DNA of 64,000 nt, taken from the NCBI GenBank assembly GCA_900547445.1, contig URGJ01000001.1, positions 124,001-188,000 of the forward strand. The letters are read 5' to 3'. The notes beneath the pieces were generated by a model. That model was given only the letters and a program-made list of their open reading frames with translations, was not told where the DNA came from and did not search any database. The translations under genes and the position numbers were made by a program. The stretch is from an uncultured Oscillospiraceae bacterium (GTDB lineage Bacteria > Bacillota > Clostridia > Oscillospirales > Acutalibacteraceae). Below, piece by piece: positions 51,960-60,905 of the stretch (positions within the stretch are counted from its first letter, which is position 1; each line of letters starts with the position of its first letter).

Positions 51960-52005
51960 ATCCCGCATACTAAAGTATTATAGCACGCGGGATAATAATT
52001 GTCAA
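51960..52005 (-). promoter_or_regulatory. str operon promoter with overlapping dyad
   Basis: Minus strand TTGACA (52005-52000), 17 bp, TATAAT (51982-51977). A 13-bp dyad with G-T pairs, ATCCCGCATACTA (51960-51972) and TAGCACGCGGGAT (51981-51993), is centred on the -10. The -35 overlaps the last codons of the plsC-like gene. Confidence 0.82.
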
Positions 52006-52832
52006 TTGTTTTTTTTGTTTCTTATTTCATCAAGAGCCGTTTTCATTTGAGCGTGAATAATATCACCCAGTTCGACGGTAGTCATACCCTCATATTTGTC
52101 TGGGCTAATCACGCTTAAAACCCTTAGTTCTATATCCGTATGCCGTAAAAACATACGCCTCGGGATAGACCTTGTGTTGTTTAAAACGCAGACAACAATA
52201 GGCGCCTTAGCCTTACAGGCAATCTTAAGGGAGCCGTTTCTAAAGGGCAAAAGCTCGCAGGATTTGCTGACATACCCCTCGGGGAAAAGACCGATAGAAG
52301 CCTTACCCTCCTTTAGGATATGTACCGCCTCGATAACCGTCTTAGCCGCCTCGCGGTTGTTTTCTCGGTCGATAGGCAGACAGCAAAGTCCGTGCATCGC
52401 CTTGCCGATAAGCGGCATTGTTTTATAAATTTCCTTTTTCCCGATAAAGCCTATATCATAATCGGGGAAAACAGACAGCATCATCACGGGGTCAAAATCG
52501 TGCTGGTGGTTGCAGACAAAGAGCATTCTGCCCTTTTCAGGCACTTTTTCTACGCCGCTTGCCTTTACACTTACCCTTACAAGCTTCATTAAAAGCGGAA
52601 CGGTAAGGTTGATCCACCGCCTGAAAGCAGGTCTTTGCTTTACGGGACGGTCGGTTCTGATGGTAAGAATCCACAAAACGGTGATAAGTATATGAAGAAT
52701 TACAAAGCCGAGAAAAAAGGCAACAAAAAGCAAGGGCACCAGCCACCACGAATAAGAGTGCCTTAAAATTTCAAAAAAATTGTCAAGAATAGGTATCAAA
52801 GCCGCACTTGCCACAAGATATACATAAAACAT
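52002..52832 (-). CDS. plsC: 1-acyl-sn-glycerol-3-phosphate acyltransferase-like
   Basis: 276 residues. PlsC/LPLAT domain with NHQHDFDP (H-x4-D) and FPEGYVSK (motif III), after two or three N-terminal membrane helices. Acylates lysophosphatidic acid to phosphatidic acid; complements the PlsY enzyme encoded at 37.6-38.2 kb. Its end overlaps the str promoter. Confidence 0.88.
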   Translation of the reverse strand: MFYVYLVASAALIPILDNFFEILRHSYSWWLVPLLFVAFFLGFVILHILITVLWILTIRTDRPVKQRPAFRRWINLTVPLLMKLVRVSVKASGVEKVPEKGRMLFVCNHQHDFDPVMMLSVFPDYDIGFIGKKEIYKTMPLIGKAMHGLCCLPIDRENNREAAKTVIEAVHILKEGKASIGLFPEGYVSKSCELLPFRNGSLKIACKAKAPIVVCVLNNTRSIPRRMFLRHTDIELRVLSVISPDKYEGMTTVELGDIIHAQMKTALDEIRNKKNN

Positions 52833-52843
52833 AGTATTTACCC

Positions 52844-53023
52844 CTAATTCTGTTTTCTTACAATGCCGTATTCATCGTATAAATCGAAGTATGGACAGTT
52901 ATAAGTCTGTGACGAAAGAAATTTCTGCATTTCGTCCTCGTCTAAACTTACCTCGCAGTACATACAGTCGCTTTCCTCGTCATACACATAGTTGGCACAG
53001 CTTTCACACGCCGTCTTTTTCAT
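52844..53023 (-). CDS. DUF6472-like small cysteine-rich protein
   Basis: 59 residues, ATG 53023 with GGAGAAG upstream. Read: KKTACESCANYVYDEESD, then CMYCEVSLDEDEM, CPYFD near the end. Four or five cysteines in CxxC and single positions suggest a metal-bound mini-protein. Overlaps the upstream membrane-protein gene by 20 bp. Similar tiny proteins are common in Clostridia (DUF6472); function unknown. Confidence 0.75.
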   Translation of the reverse strand: MKKTACESCANYVYDEESDCMYCEVSLDEDEMQKFLSSQTYNCPYFDLYDEYGIVRKQN

Positions 53024-53852
53024 TTTTCAGCTTCTCCTTAAAATCAGCCTTTTTCTCGGCAAAGCGTTCAAAAATTTCCCTGTAGCGTCCGCTCTTAAGA
53101 TTAGGGAAAGCTTTGAAAATACGCTTGTGAACAAAGCCGCGGTCTTCAAACTGGCGCTTATATTCCGCCGCCTTTTGTGCATATTCCGCCTTTAGTTCTC
53201 CGAGTTTAGGTCTGCTTTCCTCTACAAGCTCATCACCCTTTGCCTTAGCGTTTATTGCAGTTTCACTTATATTCTCGCCGATTTTATCAGAAAGGGCTTT
53301 AAGCGCCCTTTCGGCTTCGAGCATTGCACTCATCTTTTTAGGCAGCCTTGCAAGCTCAACCACAGTTATAACAAGGTCGGTGACAAAAACCGCAAGGAAG
53401 ACCGCCATAAGTATAATTCCAAATACAAAGGGAGTTTTTTTAATAAGCATAAATACAAACGGGTGTACGGCGCCTACGACAAACGCCGCCGCAAGCCCCC
53501 ACAGTATGGTAAATTCAAGGCATATGTAACCCTTTACATTAAAGGGCTTATCAGAATAGTCCCACCACTTATCGTGAAAAAATTTTTCAAGCACCCAGCC
53601 TGTGACAAATTCAAGGGTGGTTGTAAGTCCCGCAGAGCCTAAAAAGAGCAAAATCAGATTAGATCTCAGCCCCCACAAAAAAGTCACAACAACAAGCATA
53701 CCCACCCCGTAAATCGGGCAGACAGGGCCGTTTAAAAATCCGCGGTTTACGAACTTTCCCTTATGCGCCGCCGCGAAGGCGACCTCGGCGCACCAGCCTA
53801 AAAAAGCGTAAATAAGAAATATCCAAACCGCCTGATAAATATTTTCGGGCAT
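53004..53852 (-). CDS. Putative ABC-transporter type IV (CmpB, PF06541-like) membrane protein
   Basis: 282 residues. The start FLIYAFLGWCAEVAFAAA, the RGFLNGPVCPIYGVG motif and CLEFTILWG define this family, with five or six membrane helices. The C-terminal 100 residues are a charged helical tail. Despite the family name no ATPase partner is nearby. RBS AAAGGAG. Function unknown. Confidence 0.82.
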   Translation of the reverse strand: MPENIYQAVWIFLIYAFLGWCAEVAFAAAHKGKFVNRGFLNGPVCPIYGVGMLVVVTFLWGLRSNLILLFLGSAGLTTTLEFVTGWVLEKFFHDKWWDYSDKPFNVKGYICLEFTILWGLAAAFVVGAVHPFVFMLIKKTPFVFGIILMAVFLAVFVTDLVITVVELARLPKKMSAMLEAERALKALSDKIGENISETAINAKAKGDELVEESRPKLGELKAEYAQKAAEYKRQFEDRGFVHKRIFKAFPNLKSGRYREIFERFAEKKADFKEKLKNEKDGV

Positions 53853-53874
53853 AGACTATTCTCCTTTAAAAGCG

Positions 53875-55398
53875 CTATTCCGTTTCAGCGGGTGGGGTAT
53901 TAGATTCAGAAGGAGTTACAGGAGGCTCGGACGTTACGGGAGACTCCGTACTGCCCGACTGAGAAGAGCTGTCTGACGGCTCAGACGCGGAAGCGTCCGA
54001 AGAAGTTGACGGAATTGAGGTAGTTGTATTATCCGAGCTTTCATTTTCCGATGCCGTACTGTCTGTTGACGATGTATCTGAACTGCCGCTTGATGAGCTT
54101 GCCTTTGATGAGGAGGAAGAAGACGAAGGACTTTTGCTTGAGGACGGCTTGCTTGACGAGGAATACCTGTCAGCGTACCAGTCATTTTTCTCAATACCGT
54201 TTATATCCATATAATCATCGGGAGTTATATCATCATAAATGAAGGCTTTAATGATTTTAGCAGCATATTCTAAATCATAGTATACACAGGAGCCGTAACC
54301 CTTTACGCTCTTTGAACCCATCTGATAATCGGTCAGCGGAACGCGACTCTGCTCAAATGTAGGTGAAGAAAGCAGAATATTGACCGCAAGGCTCATAATC
54401 TGAGAATATGAAAGCGAGGTCTCACTGCATGGAATAAGGGATTTTGCAAGCTTTACATACTGCGTTTTGCTTAAAGTGACCGCCTTGTTAAAAAGCTGCT
54501 CCATAACATAACGCTGGCGGTCGGTCCTTCCGTAGTCATCGTTCGTTCCCTCTATATTCGCGGCATGTCTGATTCGTGCATATGCTACTGCCTGAACTCC
54601 GTCAAGATGCTGGAAGGCGGCTTTTTTGATATAATATTTTGAAGGATCAAGCTTCATATAACTGCATTGCTCGGCAATCATACCGTTTATTCCCCAGTTA
54701 ATTCGCCTGCCGTCTTCATAGCCGTAAACATCAAGCTCCCCCTCGGCAAGGGTAACGTCAATTCCGCCCACTGCGTCAATTATATCTGCCATACCGTAAA
54801 AATTAACAGTTGCATATTCCGAAATATCAAGCCCGAAAATGGTGTTAAGGGTTTTAATGGCAAGCTCCGGACCGCCCTTTGAGTAAGCGCTGTTAATTTT
54901 TCCGTACACGGTTTTTCCGTTATAAGTAATAGGAACAAGGCTGTCGCGCATTACGGAGATAACCTTTACCTTTTTAGATTCAGCGTTAAGGCTTAATATC
55001 ATTATACTGTCGGAAAGTCCTTTAAATGAGCCAACCTTACGCGAATCTATACCGAATAAAGCAATATTTGTTATTTTTTTATCAATTACGCTTTCAAAGC
55101 CCAACTCCTCGGGCTTTCCCGTGATATTATTATAATTGTAGTCGAATACCGTTAAAAGAACTCCGACAGTAACCGCCAACGCAGTAAAAAGGGATACGGC
55201 GCTTATCATAACTGCCTTTTGCCATTTTTGGCGACGGCTCCACCATCTTGTAAAGCGGTTTTTCCTTTTTTTCTTTGCGAAATGCTTACCCTTAAGTCTT
55301 GAATCGCTTACAATATCCTCGAAATTGTCATTACCCGATGATGAAGAGGAGTAAATATCGTCCCCTATAAACTCAAATAAATCGTTATTGTTTTCCAT
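53875..55398 (-). CDS. LytR-CpsA-Psr (LCP) family cell-wall ligase
   Basis: 507 residues from ATG 55398, with AGGTGTG upstream. A basic cytoplasmic part and one membrane anchor (VMISAVSLFTALAVTVGVLL) precede the LCP domain (IALFGIDSR, SVMRDSLVPI, GGIDVTL, YARIRHA). The last about 110 residues are a Ser/Thr/Pro-rich tail of low complexity, extracellular. LCP enzymes attach teichoic acids or capsular polymers to peptidoglycan. Confidence 0.92.
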   Translation of the reverse strand: MENNNDLFEFIGDDIYSSSSSGNDNFEDIVSDSRLKGKHFAKKKRKNRFTRWWSRRQKWQKAVMISAVSLFTALAVTVGVLLTVFDYNYNNITGKPEELGFESVIDKKITNIALFGIDSRKVGSFKGLSDSIMILSLNAESKKVKVISVMRDSLVPITYNGKTVYGKINSAYSKGGPELAIKTLNTIFGLDISEYATVNFYGMADIIDAVGGIDVTLAEGELDVYGYEDGRRINWGINGMIAEQCSYMKLDPSKYYIKKAAFQHLDGVQAVAYARIRHAANIEGTNDDYGRTDRQRYVMEQLFNKAVTLSKTQYVKLAKSLIPCSETSLSYSQIMSLAVNILLSSPTFEQSRVPLTDYQMGSKSVKGYGSCVYYDLEYAAKIIKAFIYDDITPDDYMDINGIEKNDWYADRYSSSSKPSSSKSPSSSSSSSKASSSSGSSDTSSTDSTASENESSDNTTTSIPSTSSDASASEPSDSSSQSGSTESPVTSEPPVTPSESNTPPAETE

Positions 55399-55414
55399 AC
55401 TCACACCTATTTTT

Positions 55415-56242
55415 TTATTTTCCTATTAATGCCCTGTATATATCGCCTTTTTTAATTCCTGAAATTTCCGCAGCTTCTTTTGCAGCCGACGAAGTTGATT
55501 TCCCCTTGTCCGTCATTCGTTTTGCAAGCATTACAGCTTCTTCTAATGTGTATTGCTCGCCTGTCTCCTCTTTTTTTCCCTCTATTATCAAAACAAACTC
55601 CCCCTTGGGAGTGTTATTGTCATAAAACTCCGCCGCTTCAGAAAGGGTGGTGTTAAAAACCGTTTCGTGAATTTTTGTAAGTTCCCTTACAAGCGCAATT
55701 TTTCGGTCTCCGAACGCCTTAAGCATATCATTAAGAGTAGCATTTAGCTTGTGAGGCGCTTCGTAAAAAATTATTGTGCGCTTTTCATTTTTAAGCTCGT
55801 CTAAATGCTTTTTGCGGCTTATTTTATTTACCGATAAAAAGCCCTCAAAGCAGAATCTTCCGCTCTCCATTCCCGAAATCGCGAGAGCGGTGACAAGGGC
55901 GCTGGGACCCGGTACCGACTCGACCGTAATGCCTTCCTCATGCGCCTGTCTTACCAAGTCCTCACCCGGGTCGGATATAGCTGGCATACCCGCGTCGGAC
56001 ACCAGAGCACAGCTTTCGCCCCTTAAAATACGCTCTATAATAAGATTTCCCTTAGAATTTTTATTATGCTCGTAGTAGGAGAGCATTTCCTTTTTAATAT
56101 CAAAATGATTTAATAGCTTTACCGTCACCCGCGTATCCTCCGCGGCGATAAAGTCTGCCTCGCCTAAAATACGCACGGCGCGGGGGCTCATATCCTCCAA
56201 ATTCCCTATCGGCGTACCGACAACATAAAGCTTTCCGCTCAT
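55415..56242 (-). CDS. rsmI: 16S rRNA (cytidine1402-2'-O)-methyltransferase
   Basis: 275 residues. VVGTPIGNLEDMSPRAVRIL start and ALVSDAGMPAISDPG motif define the RsmI/YraL tetrapyrrole-methylase-type methyltransferase. Its ATG overlaps the preceding gene's TAA (TAATG). Confidence 0.95.
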   Translation of the reverse strand: MSGKLYVVGTPIGNLEDMSPRAVRILGEADFIAAEDTRVTVKLLNHFDIKKEMLSYYEHNKNSKGNLIIERILRGESCALVSDAGMPAISDPGEDLVRQAHEEGITVESVPGPSALVTALAISGMESGRFCFEGFLSVNKISRKKHLDELKNEKRTIIFYEAPHKLNATLNDMLKAFGDRKIALVRELTKIHETVFNTTLSEAAEFYDNNTPKGEFVLIIEGKKEETGEQYTLEEAVMLAKRMTDKGKSTSSAAKEAAEISGIKKGDIYRALIGK

Positions 56243-56976
56243 TAAATGTATGCCTCCTTGTAAGCGCCGTAAATTTTTATCATTTCGGGCGAAAAGCCGC
56301 CATTTTCCTCAACATAAAGTGTCGGAGCTATGCGAAGCCCCGTATTCGCACACTTTTTACCCTCTATAAGCACAAGCCAAGGCTCTCCGCCCTTCCTTTG
56401 ACAGACAAGGCGAAGTCTTTTAGGCTCTAATTTATATTCCCGCATAAGGTCCATTAATTCTGCAAGCCTTTCGGGTCTGTGACACATACAGAGTCTGCCG
56501 TTCGTCTGCAGAAGCTTTGCCGAAACCGAAATTATATCACGCAAGGTACAGTCAACCTCGTGCCGAGCGGTCGCCTTTACTCCATCGGGGTTTTTAAGCC
56601 CTCCGTTCGGGGCTTTGTAGGGCGGGTTGCAGGTCACAAGGGTGTGACAGCCAAAGCCTATTTTTCCCTTAAGCTCCTTTAAATCGCAGTTTAAAACCGT
56701 AAAATTTTGAAGAGAGAGTTCACAGCTTGTCCGTTCTGCAAGCACCGCCGCCTCAAGGGAAATATCCACACCTACGGCGGTTTTCAAATTTCCGTCCCTT
56801 AGCATTAAAAGGGGGATTATACCGCAGCCCGTCCCTAAATCGACAAGAGTGTCCTTTTTTCGCGCTAAGGCGAAGTCGGCAAGCAAGACCGCGTCTGTCC
56901 CGAAGGTGTGGCGCGGCGAAACATAAACGAAATAGCCCTTGCCTAACGGCTCTTTTTTTATCAGCTTCTCGTCCAT
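56242..56976 (-). CDS. tRNA1(Val) (adenine37-N6)-methyltransferase-like (TrmN6)
   Basis: 244 residues. DLGTGCGIIPLLML is SAM motif I and LVTCNPPYKAP the NPPY catalytic motif. YfiC/TrmN6-type small methyltransferase; whether the target is tRNA or another molecule is inferred. It is next to rsmI as in many Firmicutes, where the pair is conserved. ATG overlaps cysS by 16 bp. Confidence 0.85.
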   Translation of the reverse strand: MDEKLIKKEPLGKGYFVYVSPRHTFGTDAVLLADFALARKKDTLVDLGTGCGIIPLLMLRDGNLKTAVGVDISLEAAVLAERTSCELSLQNFTVLNCDLKELKGKIGFGCHTLVTCNPPYKAPNGGLKNPDGVKATARHEVDCTLRDIISVSAKLLQTNGRLCMCHRPERLAELMDLMREYKLEPKRLRLVCQRKGGEPWLVLIEGKKCANTGLRIAPTLYVEENGGFSPEMIKIYGAYKEAYI

Positions 56977-58340
56977 TTTACGCCCTGCGGGGTGTCCTCT
57001 AATATAATTCCCATTTCCTTTAGCTTATCGCGGATCTCGTCTGCGGTTTTAAAGTCCTTAGCCTTTCGAGCAGCGGTGCGCTTTTCGATAAGCTCCTCAA
57101 TCTCGCTGTCAAGAGTTTCTTCCTTACGGTTGTAGACAAGACCCAACACGCCTGTTAGCTGGTCAAACATATCGGCAAAAGCCACTAAAGCGGTCTTTTT
57201 CGCGCCGTTTGCGATAGCCGTGTTAATATCACGGACAAGACTGAATATCGCCGCCAACGCATCGGCTGTGTTAAGGTCGTCCTCCATAGCGGTTATAAAT
57301 TCTTCTTTTCTCTGCTCTACGAAGGCGGGAACCTCGCCGCCCTCCTCGGCATTCTTTAGCGCGAAATCGATATTATCTCGGCAGGTGTAAAGCCTTTCAA
57401 GGGAGTTTTTCGCCTGCTCGATAACCTCTACAGAGTAGTTAATCGGGCTTCTGTACTGGCTTGATACCATCATATAACGAATCGGCTCGTAACCGAACTT
57501 CTCCGCCACGTCACGGACGGTGAAGAAGTTGTTAAGTGATTTTGACATCTTGTGGTTATCAACATTAATAAAACCGTTGTGCATCCAGTAGTGGGCGAAG
57601 TCACAGCCGTTTGCCGCCTCGCTCTGGGCAATTTCATTTTCGTGATGCGGGAAGATAAGGTCAAGTCCGCCGCAATGAATATCTATTGTTTTGCCTAAAT
57701 AGCGGCACGCCATAGCCGAGCACTCAATATGCCAGCCGGGTCTGCCCTTTCCCCAGGGGGAATCCCAATAGGGCTCACCGGGCTTTGCGCCCTTCCAAAG
57801 GCAGAAGTCCATCGGGTCTTCCTTTATTTCGGTGACATCTATTCTTGCCCCCGCCTCTAAGTCCTCAAGGGGCTGGTGGGAAAGCTTGCCGTAGCCCTTA
57901 AACTTGGTCGCGCGGTAGTAAACATCCCCGCCCGATTCATAGGCGTAGCCCTTTTCCATAAGGGAAGAAATTATATTCTGTATCTGTTCTATATTTTCGG
58001 TAGCGCGGGGATTAACCGTTGCCTTTTTAACATTAAGTCCGTTTGCGTCGGTCCAGAATTCCTTTATATAACGCTCGGCTACATCGGGCACGGTCGTTTC
58101 TTCCTCGTTAGCCCTCTTAATAAGCTTATCGTCAATATCTGTAAAGTTCTGAACAAAGTTTACCTTATAGCCCCGCCATTCAAAATAACGGCGGAGCGTG
58201 TCGAAAACGCATAAGGGTCTTGCGTTTCCGATATGAATATAGTTATAAACCGTGGGACCGCAGGCGTAAATTTTAACCTCACCCTCGGTAATCGGTTTAA
58301 ATTCGTCCTTTTGTCTTGTAAGTGTGTTAAATATCCTCAT
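56961..58340 (-). CDS. cysS: Cysteinyl-tRNA synthetase
   Basis: 459 residues. YACGPTVYNYIHIGNARP contains the zinc-binding Cys and HIGN signature, and KMSKSLNNFF the KMSKS loop; ECSAMACRYLG and GGLDLIFPHHENEIAQ contribute other zinc ligands. Its ATG lies in the end of cysE (14-bp overlap), the usual cysE-cysS pair. Confidence 0.97.
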   Translation of the reverse strand: MRIFNTLTRQKDEFKPITEGEVKIYACGPTVYNYIHIGNARPLCVFDTLRRYFEWRGYKVNFVQNFTDIDDKLIKRANEEETTVPDVAERYIKEFWTDANGLNVKKATVNPRATENIEQIQNIISSLMEKGYAYESGGDVYYRATKFKGYGKLSHQPLEDLEAGARIDVTEIKEDPMDFCLWKGAKPGEPYWDSPWGKGRPGWHIECSAMACRYLGKTIDIHCGGLDLIFPHHENEIAQSEAANGCDFAHYWMHNGFINVDNHKMSKSLNNFFTVRDVAEKFGYEPIRYMMVSSQYRSPINYSVEVIEQAKNSLERLYTCRDNIDFALKNAEEGGEVPAFVEQRKEEFITAMEDDLNTADALAAIFSLVRDINTAIANGAKKTALVAFADMFDQLTGVLGLVYNRKEETLDSEIEELIEKRTAARKAKDFKTADEIRDKLKEMGIILEDTPQGVKWTRS

Positions 58341-58989
58341 CTTTGTCTTCTCCTTCTATGCCGCAAACCAGCTTTTCAAGCTCTTTAATCCTTTTTTCAA
58401 GACATTCCATTTTCTGCTTGACAGGGTCGGGAATGTGAATCTGGTCAAGGCTCTGTGCACAGCCGACCTTTTTGCCGTCCTGACGGACTACCCTTGCGGG
58501 CACGCCTACAACAGTACAGTTAGGCGGTACCTCTTCAAGTACTACCGCTCCCGCCGCAACGCGGGAATTGTCACCTATTTTAAACGGACCTAAAACCTTT
58601 GCGCCGGCGCTTATCATAACATTGTTGCCTACGGTGGGGTGGCGCTTGCCCGTGTCCTTACCGGTACCGCCCAAGGTAACGCCCTGATAGATAAGCACAT
58701 CGTCCCCTATCTCGGCAGTCTCTCCTATTACTATTCCCGTTCCGTGGTCTATTACAAGCCGTCTGCCGATTTTAGCACCGGGGTGAATTTCAATCCCCGT
58801 TTTTCTTGCCGCTCTTTGCGAAACATAGCGTGCTAAAAAGAGCCAGCCGTGTTCGTAATAAAAGTGGGCTCTACGGTACATTCTTATCGCCTTAACCCCG
58901 GGATAAAGCAGTAAAACCTCCAAAAAGCTCCGTGCGGCGGGGTCTCTGTCCCTTACCGCGTTAACGTCCTCGCGAAGTCTGTCAAACAA
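58327..58989 (-). CDS. cysE: Serine O-acetyltransferase
   Basis: 220 residues from TTG 58989, with a GGGGG ribosome site 8 nt upstream. First step of cysteine synthesis. Left-handed beta-helix repeats (IHPGAKIGRRLVIDHGTG, VIGETAEIGDDVLIYQGVTLGG, KRHPTVGNNVMISAGAKVLG) carry the catalytic His. It is a short, EpsC-like form lacking most of the E. coli N-terminal extension. A charged C-terminal tail follows. Confidence 0.93.
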   Translation of the reverse strand: MFDRLREDVNAVRDRDPAARSFLEVLLLYPGVKAIRMYRRAHFYYEHGWLFLARYVSQRAARKTGIEIHPGAKIGRRLVIDHGTGIVIGETAEIGDDVLIYQGVTLGGTGKDTGKRHPTVGNNVMISAGAKVLGPFKIGDNSRVAAGAVVLEEVPPNCTVVGVPARVVRQDGKKVGCAQSLDQIHIPDPVKQKMECLEKRIKELEKLVCGIEGEDKDEDI

Positions 58990-59001
58990 ATAAATAACCC
59001 C

Positions 59002-59583
59002 CTATTTCGACGGATCTATATACTCCTTGCTGTCTTTTAGATAAATCACTCCCGATATAATACATAATACGGCGGAAGCCCAGAAAAGTATACTTATTAT
59101 TATATTACATACCGAAACGAAAGGGGCATTATCAAGTCCGAAATCGGATATAAGCACATAAGCGAAAAGCGCGTAAATAATCCCCGCCATCTGGCTTACG
59201 GTCTTGCACTTGCCCCACATATTTGCCGCGATTACCTTTCCGCCGCTTGAAACCACTACAAGGCGTAAAGAGGAAATCAAAAACTCCCTGAACAGCACTA
59301 TAAAGGCAATCCAGGTCACCTGCCAGCCGATGCCCATTTTAATAAAGCCCAAAAAGGCGGCTGTCGTCAGCATTTTATCGGCAAGCGGGTCTAAAAACTT
59401 GCCGAAATCGGTTATCATATTGTATTTCCGTGCCATTTTGCCGTCTATCATATCGGTAAGCGAGGCGGCGACAAAGAGTATCAGCGCCGCGGTATAGTGG
59501 AACGGAAAATCAATCATCAATGCAGCCATAAAAAACGGCGTTGCGATTATTCTTGCTATCGTTAATTTATTCGGCGTATTCAT
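59002..59583 (-). CDS. pgsA: CDP-diacylglycerol--glycerol-3-phosphate 3-phosphatidyltransferase
   Basis: 193 residues. Makes phosphatidylglycerolphosphate. The CDP-alcohol phosphotransferase signature D-x2-DG-x2-AR-x8-G-x3-D-x3-D is present (DMIDGKMARKYN...FGKFLDPLADK), in a polytopic membrane protein. The start at 59583 overlaps the rimO stop (ATGA) and is 10 nt from GGGAG; an ATG two codons earlier is too close to that site. Confidence 0.93.
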   Translation of the reverse strand: MNTPNKLTIARIIATPFFMAALMIDFPFHYTAALILFVAASLTDMIDGKMARKYNMITDFGKFLDPLADKMLTTAAFLGFIKMGIGWQVTWIAFIVLFREFLISSLRLVVVSSGGKVIAANMWGKCKTVSQMAGIIYALFAYVLISDFGLDNAPFVSVCNIIISILFWASAVLCIISGVIYLKDSKEYIDPSK

Positions 59584-60905
59584 TCGCATAGCTCTCCCAA
59601 CAAATCATAATCAAGGCAATCGTTAATCTGCACATTTACAAAGTCGCCTATCTGAAGCGGACGGCTTGCCATAAAGAATATTTTGCCGTCAACCTCGGGC
59701 GCGTCGGCGGGGGTTCTGCCGAAATAGCATTTAATGTAATCGTCAAAGCCTTCTATAAGTACCTCTGTTACAATGCCGACCTTTTCCCCGTTTTTCTCTG
59801 CGGATATAGTCATCTGCATATCCATTATATTATCCATTCTGTCCTGCTTTGTTTGACCGTCTATCTGGTCAGGGAAGGTCGCCGCCACGGTGTCCTCCTC
59901 GGCGGAGTAGGTGAAACAGCCGAGCCTGTCAAACCGCATTTCCTTTACAAAGCGGGCTAATTCGCAGAACTGCTCCTCGGTTTCCCCGGGGAAGCCCGTT
60001 ATAAGTGTAGTCCTTAGAGTAACCTCCGGGATTCTCGCCCTTATTTTATTAATAAGCGCGGTTAAGCTTTCGTAATCGCCCCTGCGGTTCATTCGCTTTA
60101 ATATTTCGCCGTTTACATGCTGGAGCGGAATGTCAAAATATTTAACTAATTTCGGCTCGCTCGCCACGGTGTCAAGCAGCTCGTCGGTAATGCGGTCGGG
60201 GTAGGTGTAAAGGGTTCTTATCCAATGCAGTCCCTCGATTTTGCAAAGCTCGCGCAGTAGCTCTGCCAGCATAGGCTTGCCGTAAATATCCTCGCCGTAG
60301 GCTGTAGTGTCCTGCGCCACAACCGTTAATTCCTTTACTCCGCCCTCGGCTAATTTTTTTGCCTCGGCAACGCAGTCCTCGATTTTTCTTGAGCGAAGTC
60401 TGCCCCTGATTTTAGGTATCGCACAGTAGGTACAGCAGTTGTCGCAACCGTCCGCAACCTTTAAATAGGTGCTGAAAGGATAAGACCCTAAAATTCTGCC
60501 GCCGTTTAAGTTAAGCTCATATTTTTCACCGTAGGTGTTTTTATGCTCTCCCTTTAACGCGTCGGTCACGATTTTTGCAATATCGCCGTTTTTGCCTATT
60601 CCCACGCATACATCAACCTCGGGGATTTCCTCGGTCACGTCGTCGCGGTAGCGCTCGGCAAGACAGCCTGTGACTATCAGCGCCCTGCATTTTCCGCTCT
60701 TTTTATACTCGGCAGCTTCAAGGATATTTTCAATAGCTTCCTTTTTCGCATCCTCAATAAAACCGCAGGTGTTAATGATAATCGCGTCTGCCTCGGACTC
60801 CTCGGCTCCTATCTCAAACCCCGCATTTTTAAGGGTCAAAAGCATCATTTCGGCGTCAACCTGATTTTTAGGACAACCGAGCGACACCATGCTTACTTTA
60901 TACAT
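59580..60905 (-). CDS. rimO: Ribosomal protein S12 methylthiotransferase
   Basis: 441 residues from ATG 60905, with GAGGA 5 nt upstream. MVSLGCPKNQVDAEMML start, DGCDNCCTYCAIPKIRG (CxxxCxxC radical SAM cluster), and a C-terminal TRAM domain. Methylthiolates Asp of S12 (encoded at 51.5 kb). N-terminal UPF0004 cysteines also bind an iron-sulfur cluster, so the enzyme is oxygen-sensitive. Overlaps recX by 8 bp. Confidence 0.94.
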   Translation of the reverse strand: MYKVSMVSLGCPKNQVDAEMMLLTLKNAGFEIGAEESEADAIIINTCGFIEDAKKEAIENILEAAEYKKSGKCRALIVTGCLAERYRDDVTEEIPEVDVCVGIGKNGDIAKIVTDALKGEHKNTYGEKYELNLNGGRILGSYPFSTYLKVADGCDNCCTYCAIPKIRGRLRSRKIEDCVAEAKKLAEGGVKELTVVAQDTTAYGEDIYGKPMLAELLRELCKIEGLHWIRTLYTYPDRITDELLDTVASEPKLVKYFDIPLQHVNGEILKRMNRRGDYESLTALINKIRARIPEVTLRTTLITGFPGETEEQFCELARFVKEMRFDRLGCFTYSAEEDTVAATFPDQIDGQTKQDRMDNIMDMQMTISAEKNGEKVGIVTEVLIEGFDDYIKCYFGRTPADAPEVDGKIFFMASRPLQIGDFVNVQINDCLDYDLLGELCE

